The notes: generated from the letters alone by a model not told the origin. Shown: positions 14,582 to 27,268, numbered from the stretch's first letter. The stretch: DNA of 64,000 nt from Pseudalkalibacillus hwajinpoensis (GCF_015234585.1 NZ_JADFCM010000011.1:21001-85000), one strand, 5' to 3'. Program-made: numbers and translations.

Positions 14582-15568
14582 ATGACAGATTGGAATGAAT
14601 TAAAAGACCGGCAACCCACGGTTGTTAGAATGGTCATAAATAGTTTCAAGAAAGAACGTCTTTCTCATGCGTATTTATTTGACGGTGGGGCAGGAACAGG
14701 CAAAAAAGATATTGCGGTTCATATGGCGAAAACGTATTTTTGTCAGGAAAGAACAGGAATCGATCCGTGTCAAAACTGCAGAGACTGTAAAAGGATTGAT
14801 TCTGGAAATCATCCCGATCTTCATCTCCTAGAACCTGATGGACAATCGATTAAAATCGATCAAATTCGTAAGCTTCAGAAGGAATTCTCTTATCTTGGGG
14901 TAGAATCTCGAAAGAAAGTTTATATATTGAATCATTCAGATCGAATGACAACTCAAGCTGCTAATAGTTTACTTAAATTTCTTGAAGAGCCAGGACAAAT
15001 GACGATGGCTATTCTCTTAACAGAGCAAAAGCAGCATATTCTATCCACGATTTATTCGAGGTGCCAGGTTATTACATTTCAACCCCTTTCAACAAATGGG
15101 GTTGAACAAGCCTTAGTGAATGACGGAGTAACACCACACCTTGCTAAATTAGCTGCTCAATTAACGAATGATCAGCGTGCAGCAAAGGAGTTGGCGCTTG
15201 ATGAGTGGTTTGCACAGGCTAGAGCGATAGTGATACAATTGACTGAAGAGTTGAAGGAAAGACCTCATCAGGTTTTCCTAACGATCCATGACAAATGGCT
15301 AGCTCATTTTAAGGATAAAACGCAGCAGGATATGGGACTTAATCTTATGCTTTTTTGGTATAAGGATATAATGAAAATACAACTGCAGGATAATCGGATT
15401 GTCTATGCAGATCAGAAGGATAAGCTCGAACGTTATGCCCTTCAATTCGGGAGAAAGAAGATAAGTCAGCATATGATGGCGATACTTGATGCCAAAAGAC
15501 GTCTGAGTGCAAACACAAACCCGCAGTTTGTGATGGAACAGCTAGTACTCAGGTTACGGGAGGGATAA
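14582..15568 (+). CDS. holB: DNA polymerase III subunit delta prime
   Basis: Clamp-loader subunit that works with DnaX and delta. The 328-aa protein has the AAA+ fold: a degenerate P-loop (GGAGTGKKD), the zinc cluster CQNCRDC with an upstream Cys, the NSLLKFLEEP sensor motif and SRC. A GTG at 14573 would add three residues; I prefer the ATG at 14582 because GGATGAG lies about 8 bp before it. It is followed 4 bp later by ricT. Confidence 0.93.
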   Translation: MTDWNELKDRQPTVVRMVINSFKKERLSHAYLFDGGAGTGKKDIAVHMAKTYFCQERTGIDPCQNCRDCKRIDSGNHPDLHLLEPDGQSIKIDQIRKLQKEFSYLGVESRKKVYILNHSDRMTTQAANSLLKFLEEPGQMTMAILLTEQKQHILSTIYSRCQVITFQPLSTNGVEQALVNDGVTPHLAKLAAQLTNDQRAAKELALDEWFAQARAIVIQLTEELKERPHQVFLTIHDKWLAHFKDKTQQDMGLNLMLFWYKDIMKIQLQDNRIVYADQKDKLERYALQFGRKKISQHMMAILDAKRRLSANTNPQFVMEQLVLRLREG

Positions 15569-15572
15569 GTTT

Positions 15573-16400
15573 GTGTATGAAGTAGTTGGCGTTCGCTTTA
15601 AGAAAGCGGGGAAGATCTATTACTTTGATCCGAGTAGCCTCCAGGTGTCCAACAAAGAATTTGTTATCGTGGAGACTGCAAGAGGGGTTGAATTTGGCAA
15701 AGTCGTATTAGCAAACAAGCAAGTTGATGAAGAGGATGTTGTACTTCCTCTTAAGAAAGTAATTCGCATAGCTGATGAAAAAGATCGCCTTGCGGTAGAA
15801 GATAATAAACACGCAGCTGAAGAAGCTTTTGAAGTGTGTGTTTCTAAAATTGAAGAGTACAAGCTTGATATGAAGCTTGTTGATGTTGAATATACATTTG
15901 ATCGGAATAAGATCATCTTTTACTTTACAGCAGATGGAAGAGTAGATTTCCGCGAACTTGTGAAAGGGCTCGCATCCATCTTTAGAACAAGAATTGAACT
16001 TCGTCAGATTGGTGTAAGAGATGAAGCGAAGATGCTTGGTGGAATTGGACCATGTGGCCGAATGCTTTGTTGCTCAACATGGCTTGGCGATTTTGAACCT
16101 GTTTCGATTAAGATGGCTAAAGATCAAAATCTATCTTTAAATCCTGCTAAAATTTCTGGACTTTGCGGCAGGTTAATGTGCTGCTTGAAATATGAGAACG
16201 ATGCATACGAATCCGGCAAAAAAGAGCTTCCAGACGTTGGGAAGACGATTCAAACCGGACAAGGTAAAGGAAAAGTTGTTGGGTTGAATATACTGGAACG
16301 TCTTGTTCAGGTCGAATTATTTGAACTCAACCGCGTGACAGAATATACGCTTGATGAATTGATACAAGACGGCGCAGTATCTACGCAAGCCACAGATTGA
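15573..16400 (+). CDS. ricT: PSP1-domain protein RicT (YaaT)
   Basis: Part of the RicA-RicF-RicT (YmcA-YlbF-YaaT) complex that binds iron-sulfur clusters, controls RNase Y-dependent mRNA maturation and promotes the Spo0A phosphorelay. The 275-aa protein has a PSP1 C-terminal domain and two cysteine-rich segments, PCGRMLCC near 160 and CGRLMCC near 198, which carry the cluster ligands. The GTG at 15573 is preceded by GGGAGGGATAA. It lies in the tmk-holB-yabA operon as in B. subtilis. Confidence 0.94.
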   Translation: MYEVVGVRFKKAGKIYYFDPSSLQVSNKEFVIVETARGVEFGKVVLANKQVDEEDVVLPLKKVIRIADEKDRLAVEDNKHAAEEAFEVCVSKIEEYKLDMKLVDVEYTFDRNKIIFYFTADGRVDFRELVKGLASIFRTRIELRQIGVRDEAKMLGGIGPCGRMLCCSTWLGDFEPVSIKMAKDQNLSLNPAKISGLCGRLMCCLKYENDAYESGKKELPDVGKTIQTGQGKGKVVGLNILERLVQVELFELNRVTEYTLDELIQDGAVSTQATD

Positions 16401-16416
16401 TTGAGGTGGAACGGAA

Positions 16417-16761
16417 GTGGAGAAAAAAGAAGTTTTTTCACGTGTAAGCTCAATGGAAGAACAGATTGGTGACTTATACAAACAATTAGGCGAACTAAAA
16501 GAACATCTTGCAGGACTGCTGGAAGAAAATCACCATCTCGAAATTGAGAATCACCACTTGCGAGAGCGGTTAGAACAAACTTCCGAGCCGAAGAGTCATT
16601 CATCTGGCAAAAAGAAGCGCGGTAAACCAGAAGTTGGAGAAGGATATGATAATCTTGCGAGATTATATCAAGAAGGTTTTCATATTTGTAATCTCCATTA
16701 CGGTAGCATCCGGACAGAGGGAGATTGTCTTTTTTGCTTGTCGTTCTTAAATAAAAAGTAG
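16417..16761 (+). CDS. yabA: Replication initiation control protein YabA
   Basis: Negative regulator of replication initiation that binds DnaA and the beta clamp DnaN. The 114-aa protein has an N-terminal leucine-rich coiled coil (about 1-60) for tetramerisation, a basic Ser/Lys linker and a C-terminal zinc element (HICNLHYG and CLFC). GTG start preceded by GAGGTGGA. Ends at a strong terminator that closes the tmk operon. Confidence 0.95.
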   Translation: MEKKEVFSRVSSMEEQIGDLYKQLGELKEHLAGLLEENHHLEIENHHLRERLEQTSEPKSHSSGKKKRGKPEVGEGYDNLARLYQEGFHICNLHYGSIRTEGDCLFCLSFLNKK

Positions 16762-16767
16762 TGATTT

Positions 16768-16797
16768 GGTCTTTCCACATCTGGAAAGACCTTTTTT
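16768..16797 (+). terminator. Terminator after yabA
   Basis: GGTCTTTCC pairs with GGAAAGACC, followed by T run. Confidence 0.9.
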
Positions 16798-16850
16798 ACA
16801 ATTATATAACTTGTTCACTAAAGAATTAAAATAGATAGGAGAAAAGCATC

Positions 16851-17588
16851 ATGCATTTATATGATGATGAACGGATTGATTACATCATTGAAAATGAATT
16901 AAGAATTATTCAAAGCCCAACGGTATTTTCTTTTTCTCTAGATGCCGTTCTACTTGCGCGATTTGCCTGGGTGCCGATAAAACGTGGTAAAATAATTGAT
17001 CTTTGTACAGGTAATGGCATTATTCCACTTCTATTATCGAGAAGAAGTCAGGTTCCGATTGATGCGGTCGAAATTCAAGATCGGCTATATGACATGGGGA
17101 CGAGAAGTGTGGATTTAAATGACCTTAATGATCAGCTTACCCTACATCATGGGGATATTCGGGACCTACCTGCTGGGTTATTAAAGGAATCTTATGATGC
17201 AGTAACATGCAACCCACCCTATTTTCAAAGTAAGCGAAATGAACAGCGTAATCTAAATGAACACCTTACCATCGCCCGACATGAAGTTATGTGTACTCTC
17301 GAAGATGTTATTCAATCTTGCAGTCGTTTAGCGAAACAGGGTGGGAAGGTATCACTGGTTCATCGTCCTGAGAGGTTACTTGATATTGTGACGCTAATGA
17401 GAAAATACCGTGTTGAACCTAAGAGAATGCAGCTCGTATATCCGAAAGCTGGTAAAGAAGCAAATACGCTATTAATAGAAGGAATTAAAGATGGGAAGCC
17501 TGATTTAAAAGTGTTGCCGCCGTTCATCGTTTATCAGAAAGATAATACGTATAGTGACGAGATGAGAAATGTTTATGAAGAACTATAG
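16851..17588 (+). CDS. trmN6: tRNA1(Val) (adenine37-N6)-methyltransferase (YabB)
   Basis: SAM-dependent N6-adenine methyltransferase of the YabB/TrmN6 family, 245 aa. Motif [13 protein letters not shown] (about 47-58) and the catalytic NPPY motif (CNPPYFQS, about 122-129) are clear. The family methylates A37 in tRNA1-Val in E. coli; the target here is inferred. AGGAGAAAAGC precedes the ATG. Overlaps the following yazA by 14 bp, or 20 bp if yazA starts at 17569. Confidence 0.92.
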   Translation: MHLYDDERIDYIIENELRIIQSPTVFSFSLDAVLLARFAWVPIKRGKIIDLCTGNGIIPLLLSRRSQVPIDAVEIQDRLYDMGTRSVDLNDLNDQLTLHHGDIRDLPAGLLKESYDAVTCNPPYFQSKRNEQRNLNEHLTIARHEVMCTLEDVIQSCSRLAKQGGKVSLVHRPERLLDIVTLMRKYRVEPKRMQLVYPKAGKEANTLLIEGIKDGKPDLKVLPPFIVYQKDNTYSDEMRNVYEEL

Positions 17589-17877
17589 TCATTTTGTCTA
17601 TATGCTCGAATGTCGAGATGGTAGTTATTATACAGGCTATACGACGGACTTATCTCATCGATTAGCTCAACATGAATGTGGAAAAGGTGCAAAATATACG
17701 AGGGGGAGAGGTCCACTACGCCTCGTTTATCAAGCGGAATATGAGACAAAAAGTGAAGCAATGCAAGAAGAATATCGGATCAAACAACTATCTCGTATTC
17801 AAAAAGAAAAGATAATAAAAGAAAAGAGGCAAGTTCATGTGGAGTCAGAAGAGTTACAAAGAGAGCGAGACAGGTAA
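17575..17877 (+). CDS. yazA: GIY-YIG nuclease-fold protein YazA
   Basis: A 100-aa single-domain GIY-YIG protein (UPF0213). The signature appears as [16 protein letters not shown] near the N terminus, with the conserved Arg and Glu downstream. Stand-alone members are related to SLX1-type nucleases, but the physiological role is unknown. An ATG at 17569 is also possible; the one at 17575 fits the family N terminus better. It overlaps trmN6 upstream and rsmI downstream, so the three are translationally coupled. Confidence 0.9.
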   Translation: MKNYSHFVYMLECRDGSYYTGYTTDLSHRLAQHECGKGAKYTRGRGPLRLVYQAEYETKSEAMQEEYRIKQLSRIQKEKIIKEKRQVHVESEELQRERDR

Positions 17878-18706
17878 ACTTTATCTCGTACCTACCCCTA
17901 TCGGAAACCTGAATGATATGACTTTCCGCGCTATTCAGACGTTAAAAGACGTAGATCTTATTGCTGCAGAAGATACAAGACAATCAAAAAAGCTAACGAA
18001 TCATTTTGAGATTGAGACACGGTTGATTAGCTATCATGAACATAACAAGGAATCGAGTGGATATAAACTTCTGGAGCGATTAAGGGAAGGACAAAGTATT
18101 GCCCTTATTAGCGATGCTGGAATGCCCGCTATTTCAGATCCTGGTTATGAAATTGTGTCAGCATGTGTGGCAGAGGAAATCCCTGTTATTCCCTTACCAG
18201 GTGCGAATGCAGCAATTACTGCTCTTGTGGCATCAGGTTTGCCAACACAGCATTTCTATTATTATGGTTTTTTATCTAGACAAAAGAAAGAGCGGAAAAT
18301 TGAATTACAACAGCTAAAAACAATTCCTTCACCAGTTCTATTCTATGAGGCTCCTCATCGCTTAAAAGAAATGATGAAAGCGGTTCTTGAAGTTCTGGGA
18401 AACAGAGAAATTATTATAGCAAGAGAATTAACGAAGAAATATGAAGAGTTTATTAGGGGATCAGTTGAAGAGGTGCTTCGCTGGTTTGAAGAAAATGAAA
18501 TCCGTGGTGAATTTTGTGTGATCGTCGAAGGTGGCATAGCCGAAGAAGTGAATGAAGAGCTTTGGTGGGAAGATTTCACCTTACGAGATCATGTAGAACA
18601 CTATATTAATGACGGAATGAAAAGTAAGGATGCGATCAAACAAGTGTCGATTGATCGCGAGCTACCAAAAAGAGAAGTGTATCAGGCCTATCATGTAGAA
18701 TCTTAG
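17837..18706 (+). CDS. rsmI: 16S rRNA (cytidine1402-2'-O)-methyltransferase
   Basis: Methylates the ribose of C1402 in 16S rRNA, tuning decoding fidelity. The 289-aa protein has the tetrapyrrole-methylase-like fold with LYLVPTPIGNL near residue 15, the GxxxL-type SDAGMPAISDPGY and PLPGANAAITALVASG motifs. Starts 41 bp inside yazA; AAAAGAGGC precedes the ATG. Ends at a bidirectional terminator shared with abrB. Confidence 0.95.
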   Translation: MWSQKSYKESETGKLYLVPTPIGNLNDMTFRAIQTLKDVDLIAAEDTRQSKKLTNHFEIETRLISYHEHNKESSGYKLLERLREGQSIALISDAGMPAISDPGYEIVSACVAEEIPVIPLPGANAAITALVASGLPTQHFYYYGFLSRQKKERKIELQQLKTIPSPVLFYEAPHRLKEMMKAVLEVLGNREIIIARELTKKYEEFIRGSVEEVLRWFEENEIRGEFCVIVEGGIAEEVNEELWWEDFTLRDHVEHYINDGMKSKDAIKQVSIDRELPKREVYQAYHVES

Positions 18707-18712
18707 AGTACA

Positions 18713-18747
18713 AAAAAAGCTCCTGCCTTTATTGGCAGGAGCTTTTC
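18713..18747. terminator. Bidirectional terminator rsmI/abrB
   Basis: AAAAAAGCTCCTGCC pairs with GGCAGGAGCTTTT around TTTATT, with A tract on the left and T tract on the right. Confidence 0.9.
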
Positions 18748-18757
18748 TATACGTTCA

Positions 18758-19036
18758 TTATTTAGCAAGAGCTTTTTGGATTTCTTCCAATACTTGCTCC
18801 GCACCTTCGCGACTAAGGATTAGTTTGCCGTTACCGATGGCAAGATTGTCATCGGATACTTCACCAGTTACCTGGCAAGTCATGTTAGGCTTATACTTTT
18901 TTAGGATGATGCGCTCATCGTCAACGTAGATTTCAAGAGCGTCCTTTTCTGCAATACCAAGTGTACGGCGTAGTTCGATCGGAATAACAACACGGCCAAG
19001 CTCGTCAACTTTACGTACAATACCAGTAGATTTCAT
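18758..19036 (-). CDS. abrB: Transition-state regulator AbrB
   Basis: Global repressor of post-exponential genes in growing cells. The 92-aa protein has the swapped-hairpin AbrB DNA-binding domain (MKSTGIVRKVDELGRVVIP, about 1-50) and the typical C-terminal oligomerisation part with Cys54. One of two minus-strand genes in the window, in the same place and orientation as in B. subtilis. A sigma-A promoter (19111-19139) and tandem Spo0A boxes (19072-19088) lie upstream, so repression by phosphorylated Spo0A at the onset of sporulation is likely. Confidence 0.96.
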   Translation of the reverse strand: MKSTGIVRKVDELGRVVIPIELRRTLGIAEKDALEIYVDDERIILKKYKPNMTCQVTGEVSDDNLAIGNGKLILSREGAEQVLEEIQKALAK

Positions 19037-19071
19037 GTTTTATACTCCCCTATTCCCAATTTTTTATTAAT

Positions 19072-19088
19072 TACGTCAGGATTCGACA
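19072..19088 (-). promoter_or_regulatory. Tandem Spo0A boxes downstream of the abrB promoter
   Basis: On the minus strand the sequence reads TGTCGAA-TCC-TGACGTA: one perfect 0A box and one with two mismatches, 10 bp apart, just downstream of the predicted start site. B. subtilis abrB has the same tandem arrangement, through which Spo0A~P represses it. Confidence 0.7.
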
Positions 19089-19110
19089 AATTTCTCTATT
19101 TATGTTCTAT

Positions 19111-19139
19111 ATAATACCAGTGTTTCCCATAAGCGTCAA
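19111..19139 (-). promoter_or_regulatory. Sigma-A promoter of abrB
   Basis: On the minus strand, TTGACG (19134-19139), a 17-bp spacer and TATTAT (19111-19116). Confidence 0.7.
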
Positions 19140-19233
19140 TCCTTTTAATCGGGTAAATATTTCCTATAATAGGTTTGTTACGGGATTCGAAGTACTATAT
19201 TATTACCAAAACCTGACTTCCTTAAATAAATGA

Positions 19234-19263
19234 TTCGACAATTTTCTTGTAAATCCTTCGACA
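19234..19263. promoter_or_regulatory. Two further TTCGACA (0A-box) heptamers
   Basis: Perfect TTCGACA at 19234-19240 and 19257-19263, 23 bp apart, in the abrB-metS gap about 100-130 bp upstream of the abrB promoter. Whether they bind Spo0A is inference; three perfect heptamers in under 200 bp is more than chance would usually give. Confidence 0.4.
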
Positions 19264-19379
19264 TTAATTGTAAATTTGTGTAGGTTACGCGATTTAAGCT
19301 CCGCTTCCTTGCATTTCTTCCTTAAATTAGTTATATTTTGATGAAGAAGAATTGTACTTGAATGAACAAAATGACGTTA

Positions 19380-21513
<2,134 letters not shown>

Positions 21514-21521
21514 TGACTCAT

Positions 21522-21553
21522 GACTCGGTCTTAAAATAGACCGGGTCTTTTTT
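21522..21553 (+). terminator. Terminator after metS
   Basis: GACTCGGTCT pairs with AGACCGGGTC, followed by T run. Confidence 0.88.
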
Positions 21554-21792
21554 ACTTTCTAATTCACAATAAATCCCTGCCATTTACTTTGCTATTTGTG
21601 ACTAAACTTCCATTTTGAGTTGCAAGATAAGTATATAAAAAAGAACCAAAACACCTTAATATACAGAATATTCTAACTTATTTTGTGAGCATTGTAAACA
21701 AAATGTAATTAAAATGAAACTGTTTAGACTTAGAAAATAACTAGGACATTTGGTACACTAGCATCGTACTAGAGCGGAGAAGGAGTTTTGAC

Positions 21793-22563
21793 ATGTTATT
21801 CGACACACACACGCATTTGAATGTTGAACAATTTTCCGAAGATCAAAAAGAAGTAATTGAGCGTGCCCAGACAGCGGGAGTAAGCAAGATGGTTGTTGTT
21901 GGTTTTGATCGTGAAACGATAACACATGCTATGGAACTTGTTGAACAGTATGATTTTCTTTATGCAGCCGTAGGTTGGCATCCTGTTGATGCGATTGATA
22001 TGAAAGAAGAGGACCTTGAGTGGATTGAAGAACTTGCTGGTCATCCAAAAGTAGTAGCAATCGGTGAAATGGGACTTGATTATCATTGGGACAAATCACC
22101 TCATGACATACAAAAAGATGTTTTTCGTAAGCAAATTCAACTTGCGAAAAAAGTGAAATTACCGATCATCATACATAATCGTGAAGCGACGCGAGATGTC
22201 ATTGATGTATTGAAAGAAGAAAATGCAGCTGAGGTAGGTGGCATCATGCACTGTTTCGCTGGAACTGTAGAAGAGGCTAATGAGTGCCTTGATATGAATT
22301 TCTACATTTCTCTAGGTGGACCAGTAACGTTTAAGAACGCTAAACTACCAAAAGAAGTAGCGAAAGAAATACCAATTGATCGTTTGCTAATTGAAACGGA
22401 CTGTCCTTTTCTAGCACCACACCCAAACCGCGGGAAGCGAAATGAACCTTCATATGTGAAGCTCATCGCTGAACAAATTGCGGATTTGAAAGAAATGGAT
22501 TATGAAGAATTAGCAAGAAGAACATCCGAAAATGCTATGACATTATTCGGTATTAGTCGCTAA
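21793..22563 (+). CDS. tatD: TatD-family metal-dependent hydrolase
   Basis: A TatD-type DNase, a TIM-barrel metallohydrolase with 3'-5' exonuclease activity in other bacteria. The 256-aa protein shows the metal ligands DTHTHL (His6 and His8), GEMGLDYHWD, IIHNREA, MHCFAGT and ETDCPFL. GAGAAGGAG precedes the ATG. The order metS-tatD(yabD)-yabE-rnmV-rsmA equals B. subtilis. The upstream gap of 240 bp is AT-rich and shows no clear feature. Confidence 0.95.
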   Translation: MLFDTHTHLNVEQFSEDQKEVIERAQTAGVSKMVVVGFDRETITHAMELVEQYDFLYAAVGWHPVDAIDMKEEDLEWIEELAGHPKVVAIGEMGLDYHWDKSPHDIQKDVFRKQIQLAKKVKLPIIIHNREATRDVIDVLKEENAAEVGGIMHCFAGTVEEANECLDMNFYISLGGPVTFKNAKLPKEVAKEIPIDRLLIETDCPFLAPHPNRGKRNEPSYVKLIAEQIADLKEMDYEELARRTSENAMTLFGISR

Positions 22564-22723
22564 TAAAAAAGACCGTTGTCGTTGAAAAGAAATGATAGGA
22601 TGCTTTTAAAAATAACTTCTCCCATCATACAAGATCAAAGTAGATGCCTTTTCTACTAAACTAGCAATTGGGGATAAGTAAGAAGCTTTTCTTTTTGAAA
22701 CACAGTCGGTTCAGGGGGTAACT

Positions 22724-24010
22724 ATGACAATGAAATCGAACATGGAAAACTTTTTTGCTCGCGTTAAGGGTGGAAAGAACGTATTCATGATTTGTTTAAG
22801 TGTAATTGTACTAGGTTTAGTCTCCGGCTTTATCGTGTTTGAAACTACAAAAGCTTCGGTCACGCTTGTCCTTGATGGGGAAGAGAAGCCGGTAGATACA
22901 CATGCAGATACAGTTGCGGAGTTATTAAAGGATGAAGAATTGAATCCTGGTTCTCATGATTATTTAAGTCACGATTTATCAGCCAAGGTTGAGGCTGGAG
23001 ATGTGGTTGAATGGAAACCGGCTTTTCAAGTAACGCTATCGATTAATGGGGATAACCAACAAGTTTGGTCCACCAAAGATACAGTGAAAGGGTTTCTTGA
23101 AGATCAAAACATGGAGCTCGGTAAGCATGATCAAATGTCTGTATCACTCGATGATGAATTGAAAGAAAATATGACGATTGCCGTTGATGAAGCTTTCAAA
23201 GTTGCGGTAAACGACGGTGGGAAACAAAAAGAGATTTGGACAACTTCGACTACGGTCGCTGGCTTTTTAGAACAGCAGAATATACAACTTGGAGAACTTG
23301 ATCGCGTAGAACCCAAAAAAGATGAGGACGTTACAGCGAACTCGGAAATCAATGTGATTCGAGTGGAAAAGGTCACCGATGTAGTGGAAGAGACGATTGA
23401 CTATGCAACGATTAAGAAGAATGATAGTTCAATTCAAAAAGGTAAAGAAACAGTCCTAGAAGACGGACAAGAAGGCAAGCGGGAGAAACATTACGAAGTT
23501 GTTTTAGAAAATGGTAAAGAGGTTTCCCGTGAGCTTAAGAAAACCGATGTAGTGAAGGAAAGCAGTGACAAAATCGTTGCTGTTGGTACCCAGGTTATTA
23601 CACAAACAGCTGTGAAAACTAGCAGTGCCCCTTCAACTCAATCTAAATCAACAAAGACAGCTAGTAAGCCTGCTACAAAAACTTCAAAATCACCATCTAA
23701 ACCTGAAAGTAAGTCGTCAGGGAAGGTAATGAACGTATCGACGACAGCTTATACGGCAAATTGTGCTGGCTGTTCAGGTATCACATCTACGGGCTTTAAC
23801 TTAAAATCTAATCCTGATGCGAAAATCATTGCGGTTGATCCTAGTGTGATTCCCCTCGGCTCAAAAGTTCACGTAGAAGGATATGGAACGGCTATTGCGG
23901 CTGATACGGGTGGTGCGATTAAAGGTAACAAGATTGATGTGTTTTTCTCTTCGAAGTCTGCAGCTTACGCATGGGGAAACAAGACTGTTCAAATTACAAT
24001 TCTCGATTAG
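22724..24010 (+). CDS. yabE: G5/3D-domain cell wall protein YabE (Rpf/Sps-like)
   Basis: Cell-surface protein predicted to act on peptidoglycan. After a short basic N terminus a membrane segment spans about residues 18-40. Then come three DUF348 repeats (about 45-95, 100-150 and 155-205, each with a TV.(E/G)(L/F)L core). A G5 domain follows (about 205-285), then a Ser/Thr/Lys/Pro-rich linker (about 290-335). A C-terminal 3D domain holds the catalytic-type Asp residues (TAYTANCAGCSG and AADTGGAIKG). 428 aa, full length. GGGGGTAAC precedes the ATG. In B. subtilis a sigma-controlled antisense RNA covers yabE; I cannot confirm one here. Confidence 0.92.
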   Translation: MTMKSNMENFFARVKGGKNVFMICLSVIVLGLVSGFIVFETTKASVTLVLDGEEKPVDTHADTVAELLKDEELNPGSHDYLSHDLSAKVEAGDVVEWKPAFQVTLSINGDNQQVWSTKDTVKGFLEDQNMELGKHDQMSVSLDDELKENMTIAVDEAFKVAVNDGGKQKEIWTTSTTVAGFLEQQNIQLGELDRVEPKKDEDVTANSEINVIRVEKVTDVVEETIDYATIKKNDSSIQKGKETVLEDGQEGKREKHYEVVLENGKEVSRELKKTDVVKESSDKIVAVGTQVITQTAVKTSSAPSTQSKSTKTASKPATKTSKSPSKPESKSSGKVMNVSTTAYTANCAGCSGITSTGFNLKSNPDAKIIAVDPSVIPLGSKVHVEGYGTAIAADTGGAIKGNKIDVFFSSKSAAYAWGNKTVQITILD

Positions 24011-24033
24011 TGATCGAGATATGGTATGCTAAT

Positions 24034-24070
24034 AACACAGAGTGGGGAAAGTCTCTCTCTGTGTTTTTTG
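24034..24070 (+). terminator. Terminator after yabE
   Basis: AACACAGAG pairs with CTCTGTGTT, followed by TTTTG. Confidence 0.85.
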
Positions 24071-24165
24071 TATGATAAAGAAAAGATTTATGAGAGAAAC
24101 TATAAAAATTCACGTGTAGTTATAATAACAGGGTAGAATCGGTTATGTATTATGGAGGAAACAGA

Positions 24166-25613
<1,448 letters not shown>

Positions 25614-25620
25614 TGGTGGT

Positions 25621-25666
25621 GCACCCCGAGAGTTAGAGTTAAAAACTAACTTCCGGGGTGTTTTTT
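25621..25666 (+). terminator. Terminator after rsmA
   Basis: CACCCCG...GTTAG pairs with CTAAC...CGGGGTG, followed by six T. Confidence 0.9.
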
Positions 25667-25754
25667 AGTTTTCATGATTCGAACATCTTCCTAATAATCA
25701 GTGAAGGTAAACCAAGTTCTCATTTCTATATAAATCATCTTTTCTTAAAGTTCT

Positions 25755-25763
25755 CATATAGTA
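25755..25763 (+). promoter_or_regulatory. Possible sigma-E/K -10 element of yabG
   Basis: CATATAGTA matches the CATAnnnTA form used by sigma-E and sigma-K, about 54 bp before yabG. The -35 is not clear. yabG is a sigma-K gene in B. subtilis. Confidence 0.3.
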
Positions 25764-25816
25764 GGTAAAGGAGATGCTGTTTAGTCTTTCAGGTCAAGCG
25801 GTGTGGAGGGAAGATA

Positions 25817-26695
25817 ATGACGATGAAAGAAGGAGATATCGTTGCCAGGCGTTCATATGGCTGTGACTTAATCTTTCGAGTAACAAGGATGAATGAGTCA
25901 AGTAAGTCAGCGGAGCTCGTGGGCGAGGATATGAGGCTAATCGCAGATGCCCCGTTTGACGACCTGGTGGTAATTGACTCCAATGAACACAAAATGAGAC
26001 GGGAGCAGTCCAAAGAGAAAGAAGACTATTCCTTTCGTTTGTTTCGACAAGACTATCAACTGTTGCGAATGAAGCGAGAATATTCGGCAACTAGTCATTT
26101 TAAGAAAGAAACAAGTTTTTTTGAACTCCCGGGGAAAATTCTTCATATTGACGGGGATCCACTATACCTTAGTAAATGCTTGGAAATGTATAAGCGTCTT
26201 GGCGTTCCGGTTTATGGGCTATATATGAAGGAAAGCGAAATACCGGAGAATATTATCAAATTAGTTAACAATGTTAGACCAGATATTTTGGTTATCACAG
26301 GGCATGATGCGTATACAAAACATAAAGGCGAGAAAAAGGATCTTCAATCGTACCGAAATTCACGGTACTTTGTTCGAGCTGTAAAAGAAGTGAGAAGTGT
26401 TTTTCCGAATCTTGATCACCTTGTTATTTTTGCTGGAGCGTGTCAGTCTCATTTTGAGTCACTCATTCGTGCAGGGGCTAATTTTGCAAGCTCTCCAGCT
26501 CGAATCAACATTCACATGCTTGATCCAGTTTTTATCGTATCCAAAATTGCACTCACATCTTTTACTGATCACGTTAATGTTTGGGACGCTCTTAGAAACA
26601 CGTTGACTGGTGAAGATGGACTTGGTGGAGTAGAAACAAGAGGAATTCTACGCACAGGTATGCCTATGAAGGACCAGGAGGATTATTCAGAGTGA
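25817..26695 (+). CDS. yabG: Sporulation-specific protease YabG
   Basis: Coat-associated peptidase (family U57) that trims spore coat proteins such as SpoIVA and SafA during late sporulation. The 292-aa protein begins with GDIVARRSYG and has the conserved central part ILHIDGDPLYL, a VITGHDAY segment, and FAGACQSHFE with a cysteine that may be catalytic. GTGGAGGGAAGATA precedes the ATG at 25817. It is monocistronic, bounded by terminators on both sides. Confidence 0.93.
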   Translation: MTMKEGDIVARRSYGCDLIFRVTRMNESSKSAELVGEDMRLIADAPFDDLVVIDSNEHKMRREQSKEKEDYSFRLFRQDYQLLRMKREYSATSHFKKETSFFELPGKILHIDGDPLYLSKCLEMYKRLGVPVYGLYMKESEIPENIIKLVNNVRPDILVITGHDAYTKHKGEKKDLQSYRNSRYFVRAVKEVRSVFPNLDHLVIFAGACQSHFESLIRAGANFASSPARINIHMLDPVFIVSKIALTSFTDHVNVWDALRNTLTGEDGLGGVETRGILRTGMPMKDQEDYSE

Positions 26696-26735
26696 GCGAA
26701 CGGGTGGAATACATATCCATCCGTTCGCTTTTTTA
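26694..26735 (+). terminator. Terminator after yabG
   Basis: GAGCGAACGG pairs with CCGTTCGC, with an inner TGGA/TCCA, followed by T run. Confidence 0.9.
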
Positions 26736-26890
26736 TGTCAGTTTTAATAAAAAAATATCCTCGTTGAAAGGGGCTAGAATAGAGAAATGTTCTTTTGCGA
26801 AACCTGAGATAACCAGCATATTTCAATGAGTATACATATTTTTCGACAAATTAAGAAACAATAAAAATACACATCATCAGTAAATAACAA

Positions 26891-26920
26891 TTGACATTGT
26901 TTTTGCTTCGTTGTTATAAT
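26891..26920 (+). promoter_or_regulatory. veg promoter, upstream copy
   Basis: TTGACA at 26891-26896, 18-bp spacer, TATAAT at 26915-26920: both hexamers are consensus. Confidence 0.85.
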
Positions 26921-26931
26921 TTAAGTTTTAT

Positions 26932-26961
26932 TTGACAAGATGATGCAAAAGATGTTATAAT
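26932..26961 (+). promoter_or_regulatory. veg promoter, downstream copy
   Basis: TTGACA at 26932-26937, 18-bp spacer, TATAAT at 26956-26961, again both consensus, 41 bp after the first copy. Confidence 0.85.
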
Positions 26962-26986
26962 TTGTCTAAGTGAGGTGGAGGTTCCG

Positions 26987-27244
26987 ATGGCAAAAACGAT
27001 TATTGAGATCAAACAAACGTTACAATCTCAGGTTGGCAAACGGTTGACCTTAAAGGCAAACGGAGGTCGCAGAAAGACAATTCAACGTTCAGGCATCCTT
27101 GAAGAAACCTACCCGGCAGTGTTCATTGTTAAGCTGGATCAGGACACGAACGCATTTGAGCGTGTGTCATACAGCTACACAGATATTCTAACAGATACAG
27201 TACAAATTACATTTAATGAAGAACAAGCGGCAGTAAGCGGTTAA
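26987..27244 (+). CDS. veg: Veg protein
   Basis: An 85-aa protein known in B. subtilis as a highly expressed vegetative product that stimulates biofilm matrix genes by acting on SinR. It begins [19 protein letters not shown] and contains the KANGGRRK basic patch. I chose the ATG at 26987, 6 bp after GAGGTGGAGG, over a GTG at 26975 that would lie inside that ribosome binding site. Two consensus promoters in tandem predict very strong expression. Confidence 0.95.
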   Translation: MAKTIIEIKQTLQSQVGKRLTLKANGGRRKTIQRSGILEETYPAVFIVKLDQDTNAFERVSYSYTDILTDTVQITFNEEQAAVSG

Positions 27245-27268
27245 GGCAAATGGTCTAACTGCTTTTTT
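27236..27268 (+). terminator. Terminator after veg
   Basis: AGCGGTTA overlapping the veg stop pairs with TAACTGCT, followed by T run. Confidence 0.75.
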
